From Nanobdellota archaeon (GTDB lineage: Archaea > Nanobdellota > Nanobdellia > Woesearchaeales > GW2011-AR4), in NCBI GenBank assembly GCA_022564635.1, contig JADFLA010000010.1, positions 1 to 32,753 on the forward strand: a DNA stretch of 32,753 bases, given 5' to 3'. Numbering within the stretch: the first letter of the stretch is position 1; every line of letters begins with the position of its first letter. The notes below the pieces were generated by a model. It saw only the letters and a program-made list of their open reading frames with translations. It was not told the origin of the DNA and made no database searches. This document shows positions 22,869 through 30,553 of the stretch, piece after piece. The position numbers and the translations under genes are program-made.

Positions 22869-23468
22869 ATGGTAGAAGAGAAATTTTTGGTACCTACAAA
22901 CGAATATCTAAAGTCTGGAATACATATAGGCACAAAGTTTAAGACTAGATACATGGAAAAGTTTATCTATAAAACAAGGCCCGATGGTTTGTCTGTATTA
23001 AATTTACAAAAGATAGATGAAAGAATAAACGTAGCAGCTAAATTTTTAGCGCAATACGATCCGGAAGACATCCTTATTGTAGGGAGAAGGGAAAGCGCAT
23101 GGAAGCCAATAAAAATGTTTGGTAAAGTTACTGGAGTAAAGGTTTTTGCAGGAAGATATCCTCCAGGAATCTTGACAAATCCTAATTTGGATATTTATAT
23201 TGAGATAAAAGTTCTCTTGGCTGTTGATTCGGGTCCAGACAGAAATGCAGTAATAGACGCATTAAAGATGGGAATCCCCATTGTAGCTATATGTGACACT
23301 AACAACCAATCGAACAATATAGACCTAGTAATTCCAAGCAACAACAAAGGTAAAAAAAGCTTAGGATTATTTTTCTGGATACTTGCAAGGGAATATTTAA
23401 GGAATCGGGGAATTCTGAAGAAAGATGAGGAGCTTAAAGAGAAGGTAGAAGATTTTACAGAAGAATAA
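22869..23468 (+). CDS. rps2: ribosomal protein uS2 (archaeal S2/SA)
   Basis: This 199-aa small-subunit protein matches archaeal/eukaryotic uS2: YLKSGIHIGTKFKTRYMEKFIYKTRPDGLSVLNLQKIDERI at the N-terminus, GRRESAWKPIKMFGKVTGVKVFAGRYPPGILTNP in the middle and IPIVAICDTNNQSNNIDLVIPSNNKGKKSLGLFFWILAREYLR in the C-terminal half. It lacks the bacterial coiled-coil insert, supporting archaeal origin. In many archaea the gene is clustered with RNA-polymerase subunits and enolase; here it stands alone between the desaturase and gpsA. It has its own promoter and a structured leader. Confidence 0.96.
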   Translation: MVEEKFLVPTNEYLKSGIHIGTKFKTRYMEKFIYKTRPDGLSVLNLQKIDERINVAAKFLAQYDPEDILIVGRRESAWKPIKMFGKVTGVKVFAGRYPPGILTNPNLDIYIEIKVLLAVDSGPDRNAVIDALKMGIPIVAICDTNNQSNNIDLVIPSNNKGKKSLGLFFWILAREYLRNRGILKKDEELKEKVEDFTEE

Positions 23469-23479
23469 AATTTATCATT

Positions 23480-24460
23480 TTACTCTATTTTAATCAAATC
23501 TGATATAGCTTTCTTCAAATCCTTATTTCTATAAAGAACCTCATAAGCCTGCTCTGTCAGGGGCATGTAAAGATTATTTTTTTTGCTGAATTCGTAAACA
23601 GCCTTTGTTGTTTGTATCCCTTCTGCTATCATACCCTTCATCTCTTTTATAATTTCGTCAACATCCTTTCCTTCTGAAATTTTTTCTCCAACAAACCTGT
23701 TTCTGCTATGTTTGCTAGTACAAGTTGCAACTAAGTCGCCAACACCAGCAAGGCCATAAAAGGTTGCTCTTTTAGATCCTAAAAATTTTCCATAAGTGCT
23801 CATCTCCATTAGACCCAGAGTTATAATGCTTGCCCTTGCATTGTCTCCATAACCCAAACCATCACACACCCCAGTTGCCACTGCTGCTATATTCTTTAAA
23901 GCGCCACAAACCTCTACCCCCACTATATCATCATGTGTAAAAACTCTAAAATAATCGGTATGGAATATTTTTTTTATATCTTTAAGGCAATTAATGTTCT
24001 CTGACGCTATAACAGTTGCAGTTGGCATTTTTCTGCTTACTTCTTCAGCATGATTGGGGCCTGAAAGAGATACTATTGAAATTTTATTAGGAAGTTCTTC
24101 CCTTAAAACCTCTGACATTCTTTTGTATGTATCTATCTCAATACCTTTCGCAGTATTAACAATAATATCACAATTAATATACTTTGAATATTTTTTAGCC
24201 ATCTCCCTAGTAAATTGTGCTGGAATTGCATTAACCACCAAATCTGCATTTTCCACTGCCTTTTCTATAGAACACTCAACTTTAACTTTATCCGGTATTT
24301 TAATGCCAGGAAGATATTGTTTATTCTCCCTATGTTTGACTATTGATTCCGCATTTGACTTTTCCTTTACCCATAAAGTAACATCATATCCATTTTCAGC
24401 TACTAATACAGATAAAGTTGTCCCCCAGCTTCCTGCCCCAATAATAGATATTTTTTCCAT
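23480..24460 (-). CDS. gpsA: NAD(P)-dependent sn-glycerol-3-phosphate dehydrogenase
   Basis: GpsA reduces dihydroxyacetone phosphate to sn-glycerol-3-phosphate, the backbone of bacterial glycerolipids. The 326-aa length is typical. Motifs: GAGSWGTTLS (8-17), NAIPAQF, SGPNHAEEVSRKMPTA, the catalytic-lysine segment ALKNIAAVATGVCDGLGYGDNARASII and LAGVGDLVATCTSKHSRNR. Most archaea instead make the opposite enantiomer with G1P dehydrogenase. It starts 2 bp after the plsC stop and is the last gene of a three-gene operon with two acyltransferases, which strongly suggests that its product is acylated to phosphatidic acid. Confidence 0.95.
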   Translation of the reverse strand: MEKISIIGAGSWGTTLSVLVAENGYDVTLWVKEKSNAESIVKHRENKQYLPGIKIPDKVKVECSIEKAVENADLVVNAIPAQFTREMAKKYSKYINCDIIVNTAKGIEIDTYKRMSEVLREELPNKISIVSLSGPNHAEEVSRKMPTATVIASENINCLKDIKKIFHTDYFRVFTHDDIVGVEVCGALKNIAAVATGVCDGLGYGDNARASIITLGLMEMSTYGKFLGSKRATFYGLAGVGDLVATCTSKHSRNRFVGEKISEGKDVDEIIKEMKGMIAEGIQTTKAVYEFSKKNNLYMPLTEQAYEVLYRNKDLKKAISDLIKIE

Positions 24461-24462
24461 TC

Positions 24463-25092
24463 TCAGAAATTATATTCTTGCTTACATAATCTTGCAATTT
24501 CTTTCATTATATCGTTTGTCACTTTTCTTAATAATTTCTTTGTTATTTTTTTATGGTAATATTTATTAAAATACATTGGTTTGCCTATATTCATTACAGC
24601 TCTTTTTAATTTTGGGATATATTTTCCTTTTGGCAAAATTTCAAAAGCCCCTATTAGTCCTATTGGTAGAACTGGAACTTTGGCTGCTAGAGTCAATCTA
24701 GCAACACCTGTTTTTGCCTTTTGTAATTTTCCTGTTAAGCTTCTTGTACCTTCTGGGTGGAGAGCTATAATTTTTCCTTGCTTTAATACCTTCACAGCCC
24801 AATTTAATGCTTCTTTCCCACCAGTTTGTCTATCAATAGGTATTGCGCCTGCATAAGTATGCCACATTTTTTTAAAAATATTGTCAAAATGTTCTTTTTT
24901 TGCAAGATGATGTATTTTTTTATTTAAATAAGGAACTAAAGTACACATTATTATAAGGTGGTCCATATAACTCGTATGATTTGCAGTCACTATAAAAGCT
25001 CCTTTTTTAGGAACATTTTCCAACCCATTTATTTTTTTAATCCAAAGATTAAATACTGATGGAAATATTATTTTTCCTATTGGGTATACCAT
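24463..25092 (-). CDS. plsC: PlsC-like 1-acyl-sn-glycerol-3-phosphate acyltransferase, copy 1
   Basis: This 209-aa acyltransferase carries the PlsC motifs: NHTSYMD (H39, D44) as catalytic pair, GAIPIDR (82-88) and PEGTRS (113-118) for glycerophosphate binding, then the VPVLPIGLIG block. It should acylate (lyso)phosphatidic acid at the membrane. It is the closer of the two paralogues to canonical PlsC. It is 16 bp after the second copy and 2 bp before gpsA. No PlsB, PlsX or PlsY is visible, so one of the two copies may perform the first acylation of glycerol-3-phosphate. Confidence 0.92.
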   Translation of the reverse strand: MVYPIGKIIFPSVFNLWIKKINGLENVPKKGAFIVTANHTSYMDHLIIMCTLVPYLNKKIHHLAKKEHFDNIFKKMWHTYAGAIPIDRQTGGKEALNWAVKVLKQGKIIALHPEGTRSLTGKLQKAKTGVARLTLAAKVPVLPIGLIGAFEILPKGKYIPKLKRAVMNIGKPMYFNKYYHKKITKKLLRKVTNDIMKEIARLCKQEYNF

Positions 25093-25108
25093 TTTTAAAA
25101 AAATATTT

Positions 25109-25756
25109 TTAATAATTATATCTCTGGTATATTAATTTTGCAATATTTTTCATTATAATTCTCGTTATATTTTCGAGAACTCTTTCATTTATTTTTTTAT
25201 TATAATATTTATTAAAATAAATTGGTTTCCCTATTTTTACTTCGCATCTTTTAAATCCTGGAAAAAATTTTCCTTTGGGAAGAACTTTATTAGACCCTAT
25301 AATGCCTATAGGCAGAACAGGAATTTTGGAATTTAAAGCTAATCTTGCAACGCCAGTATATGCCTTTCTTAATTTTCCATCGGAGCTTCTTTTGCCTTCT
25401 GGGAATATCATAATTATTTCGTTTTTTTTTAGGTAATTAAAAGCTTTTTCAAATGATTTTTTATTGTTTTTTTTTGATTTATCTCCTTTTTCAACATAAA
25501 CCGGTATGGATTCATGATAGTTAAGGAATATTCTTGTTAAAAATTTATTCCAGTAATAACTATTAACTAACGCGTGTATTTTTTTATCTATTTTTGGTAT
25601 TATTAAAGAAGGCAAAAGGAGTGCATCATAGTAGCTTGCATGATTCATCGCCATAATAAATGGTTTGTGTTTTGGCACATTTTCTAGTCCCTCGACTTTA
25701 CGTAGCCATAACTTATAAATAGGCGGTATAATCCACTTCTCAATGGGATAAACCAT
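25109..25756 (-). CDS. PlsC-like glycerolipid acyltransferase, copy 2
   Basis: This 215-aa paralogue of the protein at 24463-25092 aligns from end to end: the same MVYPI start, GLENVPK, NHASYYD (H39, D44), VPVLPIG-type block and a nearly identical GKPxYFNKYYxKKI region near the C-terminus. It differs at the substrate motifs: PEGKRS instead of PEGTRS, and SIPVYVEKGDKSKKN in place of AIPIDRQTGG, so the arginine of the third motif is absent. A different acceptor or acyl donor is likely. It is first in the operon; TTTTTAATGAG lies about 30 nt before its ATG. Tandem duplication and divergence is the likely origin. Confidence 0.9.
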   Translation of the reverse strand: MVYPIEKWIIPPIYKLWLRKVEGLENVPKHKPFIMAMNHASYYDALLLPSLIIPKIDKKIHALVNSYYWNKFLTRIFLNYHESIPVYVEKGDKSKKNNKKSFEKAFNYLKKNEIIMIFPEGKRSSDGKLRKAYTGVARLALNSKIPVLPIGIIGSNKVLPKGKFFPGFKRCEVKIGKPIYFNKYYNKKINERVLENITRIIMKNIAKLIYQRYNY

Positions 25757-25837
25757 AACTAGAACTATTAATTAACTCATTAAAAATCTTTTGGTGCAAC
25801 ACAATATAAAATAAAAAAAAATTAGAAAAAATTAAAA

Positions 25838-26884
25838 TTAAATATCTTTCAATCCGCTGGTTTCAAGATAGAAACTTGCTTCTCCTTCTGGTAAGCTAGG
25901 GCTATCAATAAGTTTAGCGACTCTGCTGCCTTTTTTTCCTTTTCTGAGGTATATCCTAAAAGTAGAGGCATGCCCGACAATATGCCCTCCAATAGGTACC
26001 GTAGGGTCACCAAAAAACGTATCCGGCTTTGACATCACCTGATTCGTGACATACACGCACAAATTATACATCTGTGCTAGTTTTGAAAGATCCCTCATAT
26101 GCCTGTTTAGCTTTTGCTGCCTTTCTGCTAATGTTCCTCTGCCAATATACTCTGCTCTAAAGTGTGCTGTTAAAGAATCTATTATAACAAGCTTTACATC
26201 TAACCCTTGCTTTTTTATCAAATCCTCTATCTTTTCTCCTAACAACATCTGGTGGTCTGTATTAAATGCCTTTGCCACTTTAATGTTCTTAAGAACCTCT
26301 GTCGGATCTAATCCAACATTTTTAGCAATCTGTTCAATCCTCTCCGGCCTAAAAGTGTTCTCTGTATCAATGTAAACCGCAGTAGAACCCGGATATTGTT
26401 TTTGGCAATTTACTGCAAGTATATGCCCAATTTGAGTTTTTCCCGATCCAAATTCTCCAAAGCATTCTGTCAATGCTCCAGACTCAAAGCCGCCGCCAAC
26501 TAAGGTATCAAAAGCTTTACTGCCAGTAGATATCCTCATGACCTGTTCCCTTTTTTTAAGAACATCAATTCCACTCTCAAAGCCCATATCCAAAGAAGCT
26601 CTAGCTGTTGCTATAATCTTTTTAGCAGCTGCTTGCGCCATTCCGGTAGCATCTATAATCTCTCCAGGAGTTGCTACTGCAACTGACATAAGATCATTAT
26701 ATCCTACTGCCTCAAGTTTCTCGATAGTTGCAGGACCTACACCCGGAAGGTCAGATAAAGTTTTTTCTTTAACTGTTTGTTTTTCTTGATTATCTGGTTT
26801 AGAAATATTTGGTTTATCATTTCTAATTAATGTTTTTTTCTGATTATTTTGAACAACTTTTGGTTCCATTAATATTTGTTTCAT
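25838..26884 (-). CDS. radA: DNA recombinase RadA
   Basis: RadA is the archaeal Rad51/RecA homologue that forms filaments on ssDNA for homologous recombination. The 348-aa protein has a helix-hairpin-helix domain at about 44-95 ([19 protein letters not shown]), the FESG-type linker motif, Walker A GEFGSGKT (143-150), Walker [16 protein letters not shown], and the loop segments [28 protein letters not shown]. The first about 40 residues form a Lys/Asn-rich extension. A GGTGAT Shine-Dalgarno 4 nt before the ATG fixes the start. It follows the small gene at 26942-27226 and lies near RPA, its usual partner on ssDNA. Confidence 0.97.
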   Translation of the reverse strand: MKQILMEPKVVQNNQKKTLIRNDKPNISKPDNQEKQTVKEKTLSDLPGVGPATIEKLEAVGYNDLMSVAVATPGEIIDATGMAQAAAKKIIATARASLDMGFESGIDVLKKREQVMRISTGSKAFDTLVGGGFESGALTECFGEFGSGKTQIGHILAVNCQKQYPGSTAVYIDTENTFRPERIEQIAKNVGLDPTEVLKNIKVAKAFNTDHQMLLGEKIEDLIKKQGLDVKLVIIDSLTAHFRAEYIGRGTLAERQQKLNRHMRDLSKLAQMYNLCVYVTNQVMSKPDTFFGDPTVPIGGHIVGHASTFRIYLRKGKKGSRVAKLIDSPSLPEGEASFYLETSGLKDI

Positions 26885-26929
26885 TTATATCACCTTTTAA
26901 ATTTTTTGTTTATTTTGTTTTTATAGTTT

Positions 26930-26941
26930 AAAAAAAAAAAA
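26930..26941 (-). terminator. T-tract between the small gene and radA
   Basis: Twelve consecutive A on the plus strand, i.e. T12 in the minus-strand transcript direction, directly follow the stop of the gene ending at 26942. Archaeal termination typically needs only such T runs. The radA promoter region (TAAACTATAAAAAC) lies just beyond it. Confidence 0.5.
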
Positions 26942-27226
26942 TTAAGCAGCATTATAACTCTGCATCTCCTTCATAACAAGATATTCGAAAGCCTTCTGCA
27001 ACACTAAAGAAGCCTTAGGCAAATCATTTACCCTTAGAGTGTTTGTACTTTGCCATTCTCCATTCTTATCCATGTATCTTCTCTGGAAAGAAACAGTTCT
27101 ATAGCTTACATCCAGCCCCTCTTTATTTTTTCCTTGGTTTTCCCATACAGTAGCTGTTAAGCCGCCTGTAGAAAACTTTTTTTCTGGTATATTGCCAGAA
27201 ACATTCTCAACTTTTACTTTTTCCAT
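26942..27226 (-). CDS. small conserved-looking protein upstream of radA, function unknown
   Basis: This 94-aa protein is probably soluble and beta-rich: GGLTATVWENQGKN, YRTVSFQRRYMDKNGEWQST and NTLRVNDLPKASLVLQKAFEYLVM. The aromatic, basic middle and the helical C-terminus recall small single-strand-nucleic-acid-binding or phage-type proteins, but I cannot name a family. I choose the ATG at 27226 because GAGGT lies 8 nt upstream; an ATG at 27241 would overlap that Shine-Dalgarno. It has a long structured leader and ends in a T12 tract before radA, so it may be independently regulated. Its position between RadA and RPA suggests a DNA-repair connection. Confidence 0.7.
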   Translation of the reverse strand: MEKVKVENVSGNIPEKKFSTGGLTATVWENQGKNKEGLDVSYRTVSFQRRYMDKNGEWQSTNTLRVNDLPKASLVLQKAFEYLVMKEMQSYNAA

Positions 27227-27247
27227 ATTTACTAACCTCATTCCTTT

Positions 27248-27329
27248 CGGATCTTATTTCAACATCCCCTTAATTTATGAGCAACTAAGGCTCCAGGGAT
27301 GGAGGTGTTATATGCATTATGCACATAAC
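27248..27329 (-). promoter_or_regulatory. structured 5' leader of the small radA-linked gene
   Basis: Minus-strand TATTTAAATGAG (27349-27360) predicts transcription from about 27328. The first 80 nt of the transcript fold into consecutive helices: GTTATGTGCAT/ATGCATATAAC (27329-27307), CTCCA-TCCC-TGGAG (27304-27291), CCTTA/TAAGG (27290-27268) and GGAT/ATCC (27267 to about 27249). The Shine-Dalgarno GAGGT and ATG follow. No known riboswitch is recognised. Confidence 0.45.
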
Positions 27330-27370
27330 AGATATTATAGAGACTAACTCATTTAAATACCTCATCCACA

Positions 27371-27452
27371 AATGTCCAGTGGTCTGAAATATAGAATTTT
27401 AGTATTACAAGCTCTATAAAGCCGAAATTTTGAGGTTTCAGAATGTCCAGTG
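27371..27452. repeat. direct repeat pair AATGTCCAGTG with inner inverted repeat
   Basis: AATGTCCAGTG occurs at 27371-27381 and again at 27442-27452. Just inside the pair TCTGAAA (27383-27389) and TTTCAGA (27436-27442) are complementary, and TATAGA/TCTATA nests further in. The stretch lies between the YdjM-like gene and the promoter of the small radA-linked gene and has no ORF. It could be a regulator-binding site or a remnant of a small inserted element. Confidence 0.3.
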
Positions 27453-27470
27453 CTTATATAATATATATTT

Positions 27471-27932
27471 TCAAAGATATATTAATAAAAAATACGAAAT
27501 TAAGAAAATTATTACTAAAAAAAGTATTTTTTCCAATATTGAATTTGTTTTAATTGGACCATTAATTTTTTTATTAATTATTGGATATAATGGTCTTATT
27601 CCATTTTTAGTTATCGCATCCATAAACAAATGGGAAAAATAACCAACTAAAATAGCAATTCCAATCTCATTATTTATATAATAAAAAATAAAATAAAAAA
27701 TTAATGGAATATAGATTGAATGGAAAAATCCCCTATGACCAAAAATAAAATTAATTATTGTTGATAATGTTTTATTTTTTCTTCCAATTTTTGATTTTCT
27801 TTCATCAATATCCGGAAAAATAGAAAAAAACACTACAATTAAAATAAAAATTAATTTATTTTGAATGTTAAAAAATTCTATTGATAATAATGAAACTAGA
27901 AAGCCAAATGCTAAGTGTGTATAATACATCAT
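27471..27932 (-). CDS. YdjM-like membrane-bound metal-dependent hydrolase (DUF457)
   Basis: This 153-aa integral membrane protein has about four hydrophobic segments and the conserved polar motifs of the YdjM/DUF457 family: an early His (YYTH), FPDIDERKSKIG (about 39-50), GHRGFFHS and YFSHLFMDAITKNGIRPLYP. These His/Asp residues are thought to bind metal and resemble phospholipase C/phosphatidate-phosphatase-like membrane hydrolases. In E. coli the family member is LexA-regulated; here it lies 27 bp after the RPA gene on the same strand, so it may be co-transcribed with replication/repair genes. The substrate is unknown. A lipid phosphatase role would also fit the lipid theme, but this is speculation. 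Confidence 0.8.
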   Translation of the reverse strand: MMYYTHLAFGFLVSLLSIEFFNIQNKLIFILIVVFFSIFPDIDERKSKIGRKNKTLSTIINFIFGHRGFFHSIYIPLIFYFIFYYINNEIGIAILVGYFSHLFMDAITKNGIRPLYPIINKKINGPIKTNSILEKILFLVIIFLISYFLLIYL

Positions 27933-27959
27933 TTTAAAGAAATATAAAGAAGAAAAGTA

Positions 27960-28967
27960 TTAATTACTTTCTACTTTCTTAACTTCCTCATCCAGTCTTT
28001 TAATCTCTTCATCTGGATTTGGATTCAAAGAAACATCATTTGCTACAATTTCAATCCTGTCAAAAAATAAATTTTTCTTAACCCTGCCATTTATTTTTAC
28101 AATATTTCCTAAAAGCTCTGTCTTAACTTCTTCAAACTTGTCTGGATTGTCTTTATATGCCAAAATTTTTTCCTTATTTGAATTAATAAGCTTCTCCATA
28201 CTGTCTCTAAAAAAAACCGTTCTTATATTTTCCGTACCATCATCAACTATTAGATTAAGAACATAAGAAAAATCAGGCTCTACATTATTATGAACTTGGC
28301 ATGAAAATGCACCCTCAACATTTTTTACTCTTTTATTGCACTCCGGGCAAATTTCAAAAAATCTTGGATCAAATATCTGAACAATTGTTCCTAAAATTTC
28401 CACTACACTATCCTTCTCTGTCAGTTTGTCAATAGTTTTCCTTTCAGCAGTAAATTGCTTTACATCTTTAACTGTTTCTCCTTCTGGATTTAATATCACC
28501 TGGCTTCTTTCATTTAAATGCAGCTCAATGTTTCCGTTATTATCCTTTACATAACCACCAATAACCTTTATTGTCATATCCTTGTTTATGTTTTTTATAT
28601 TATCTGCTTGAGAGCCCCACATAACAATCCTTATAGTTCCTGATTCATCTCCAATAACCAAAGAAGCAACCTTTCCCTGCCGGTCATTTGTAGTAAATTC
28701 CCTTAATTCATAAACTTGCAAAACTTTACCAACAGTTTCCACGCTTCTCAAGCCAACAAGAATATTCTTAATCTGCAACTTGCCAGAAAAAGAATCAAAA
28801 AGTTTAATTCCTAATTCATTAGCAACAATATGTGCAGCTCCTTCCTTGCTTATCAACCCAGAAAGCTGCTTCATCTTTTGATCTATTTTACCATTAATAT
28901 CTTCTTCAGAAATATTTGCCTCTTTTTTTATTCTCTCAATTATCTGTTCATAAGGAATCTTTATCAT
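27960..28967 (-). CDS. rpa: replication protein A (ssDNA-binding, OB-fold, zinc finger)
   Basis: This 335-aa protein matches archaeal RPA. An N-terminal helical region (1-60) is followed by an OB fold (about 75-165; GKVASLVIGDESGTIRIVMWGSQADNI) and a second OB-fold module with a zinc finger CPECNKRV...CQVH. The C-terminus is an acidic Glu-rich coil. It coats ssDNA during replication, recombination and repair and would work with RadA encoded about 2 kb away. A minus-strand AAATATATAAAG centred about 28 nt before the ATG predicts a nearly leaderless transcript. The YdjM-like gene follows by 27 bp. Confidence 0.93.
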   Translation of the reverse strand: MIKIPYEQIIERIKKEANISEEDINGKIDQKMKQLSGLISKEGAAHIVANELGIKLFDSFSGKLQIKNILVGLRSVETVGKVLQVYELREFTTNDRQGKVASLVIGDESGTIRIVMWGSQADNIKNINKDMTIKVIGGYVKDNNGNIELHLNERSQVILNPEGETVKDVKQFTAERKTIDKLTEKDSVVEILGTIVQIFDPRFFEICPECNKRVKNVEGAFSCQVHNNVEPDFSYVLNLIVDDGTENIRTVFFRDSMEKLINSNKEKILAYKDNPDKFEEVKTELLGNIVKINGRVKKNLFFDRIEIVANDVSLNPNPDEEIKRLDEEVKKVESN

Positions 28968-29136
28968 CTTTTATTATGAGAAAAATTGTTCTTTATATAT
29001 TTTTGGATGTTGTAGAGGTATAACTAAAAATTATTATTTTTTAGATAAGAACTAATTGTTAAAAATTTCATAATCAATGTCACATACCTCAAATTCATTT
29101 TCCATCTCATTAACCAAGTGTATATTATTATGATCC

Positions 29137-30540
29137 TTAAGGAGGAGTATCACCTAATCCACCTGGTGGGATTATATCATCGTCGTCATCGTCTTCTTCA
29201 GGTGGAGGTGGACAATCTATCTCATGACAGTCGCATGAATCATAACGAGAATGATCAGGACAACATTCATCACATTGGCATTCATACCTACAATCAGTTT
29301 CATCCAGACCGCAACTAGAATGTCTACATTCCCTCGTATATGACAAATCAACTGAACTGCATAGCCCTTGACCACATGCTTCTGGTTCTCCTTGTGTTTC
29401 CCATTCAGTACATGCACACCTGGGACAGTCTCCTGCACACGCAATGGGACCTTCACCAGTATTTGGTGGGCAATAACACAATAGAGGATTTTTGGGAGGA
29501 TTTATAGGAATATTTGTAGGAGGACCAGTAGTATCTAAACTCTGGCATAAAACACCTTTTTTAGCATTAGGATCATTATCACGAAAATATTGATCACAAG
29601 CAAATTCTCTGCATTGCGTTTTAGGGCTATCATCTGTATGGCATGCTATATCCTCAAACTTCAACGCAAATTTATAGACAATATTCCTAGGCAGAATCAT
29701 GTCATCATCCACATCATAAGTATAAAACCTATCTATAGTTCTGTTAACACAAAACCTGTAGATCTTAGATCTATATCCTGGCTCTGGCTCTACTTCAGGG
29801 AAAAAATCCAAAAACTCAAAGAATATATCCGGAGTTTCACATTCAATTAATTCAAAATTGTCTTGATTAAAGTAAGTCTCTAAATTTTCACCAATGCATT
29901 TAAAGGGATCATTATTTTTACATGTCTCTATTAACTCTTCTGCTTTTACTCTTAATTCGTCATAATCAGAAAAATCATAACTTATGTCTACATTAAATGA
30001 TGGTCTTATTGAATATGCTCCAGGAGGGTCTAAATCTGGATTTGGTACTATAATTGGAATTTCCAATGGTTTTTCAGCAATGCCTATCAAATTATTATTA
30101 TCTAGATCAAAAGGTAAATAATTAATTAAAGATAAATCTACAGGTTCATATTTTGACAAGTAATCATCTATTTTATCTGGCAAAATTTTTAAGAATATAT
30201 TTTTAGATAACTCTGCACTTGGAGTGCATAGAGTTGGGGCTCGGTCATTTATATCCCATAAAATATAACCTGAATATTTTTTTCCATCATTACACCCTCC
30301 AACTTTAGCTAAATCATAAATTATTTGGTGAGCAGGATATTTTGCTGACTGGTCTATATAGAGAAGTGCTTTTTCAGCTTTTATTGATGCGTCAATTAAT
30401 CTTAAAGATGATTTTCCAATTACAGGAAATTCTTTTTTATCAGTTGCACTACTAATGAAAGCTATCACCAGTGCTGCGATAAGCCCTGCTATTAGGCCGT
30501 AAAGCAAAAATTGTCCCTTTTTCCCTTTTATCCTTAACAT
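29137..30540 (-). CDS. membrane-anchored secreted Cys-rich protein
   Basis: This 467-aa protein has a short basic N-terminus ending in KGKKGQ and one hydrophobic segment at about 11-31 (FLLYGLIAGLIAALVIAFISS), like the pilin-type or signal-anchor N-termini common in DPANN archaea. The rest should be outside the cell. Residues about 60-330 have no family I recognise; about 335-440 are very Cys-rich, with a thrombospondin-1-like pattern CTEW...CGQGLCSS...YTREC...SSCG. It ends in Pro and a run of six Asp (PPPPEEDDDDDD). Disulfide bonds or metal binding are likely. It is the third gene of an apparent operon with two other membrane-anchored proteins. Adhesion or surface structure is the best guess. 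Confidence 0.7.
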   Translation of the reverse strand: MLRIKGKKGQFLLYGLIAGLIAALVIAFISSATDKKEFPVIGKSSLRLIDASIKAEKALLYIDQSAKYPAHQIIYDLAKVGGCNDGKKYSGYILWDINDRAPTLCTPSAELSKNIFLKILPDKIDDYLSKYEPVDLSLINYLPFDLDNNNLIGIAEKPLEIPIIVPNPDLDPPGAYSIRPSFNVDISYDFSDYDELRVKAEELIETCKNNDPFKCIGENLETYFNQDNFELIECETPDIFFEFLDFFPEVEPEPGYRSKIYRFCVNRTIDRFYTYDVDDDMILPRNIVYKFALKFEDIACHTDDSPKTQCREFACDQYFRDNDPNAKKGVLCQSLDTTGPPTNIPINPPKNPLLCYCPPNTGEGPIACAGDCPRCACTEWETQGEPEACGQGLCSSVDLSYTRECRHSSCGLDETDCRYECQCDECCPDHSRYDSCDCHEIDCPPPPEEDDDDDDIIPPGGLGDTPP

Positions 30541-30553
30541 TTTATACTGGGGG

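Noticed and set aside
29039-29150. A 33-codon minus-strand frame (GTG start) overlapping the end of the Cys-rich protein gene, ending in NEMENEFEVCDIDYEIFNN.
   Set aside because: It has a plausible amino-acid mix but no Shine-Dalgarno or promoter and could be a chance frame or a frameshifted tail; not enough support to call a gene.
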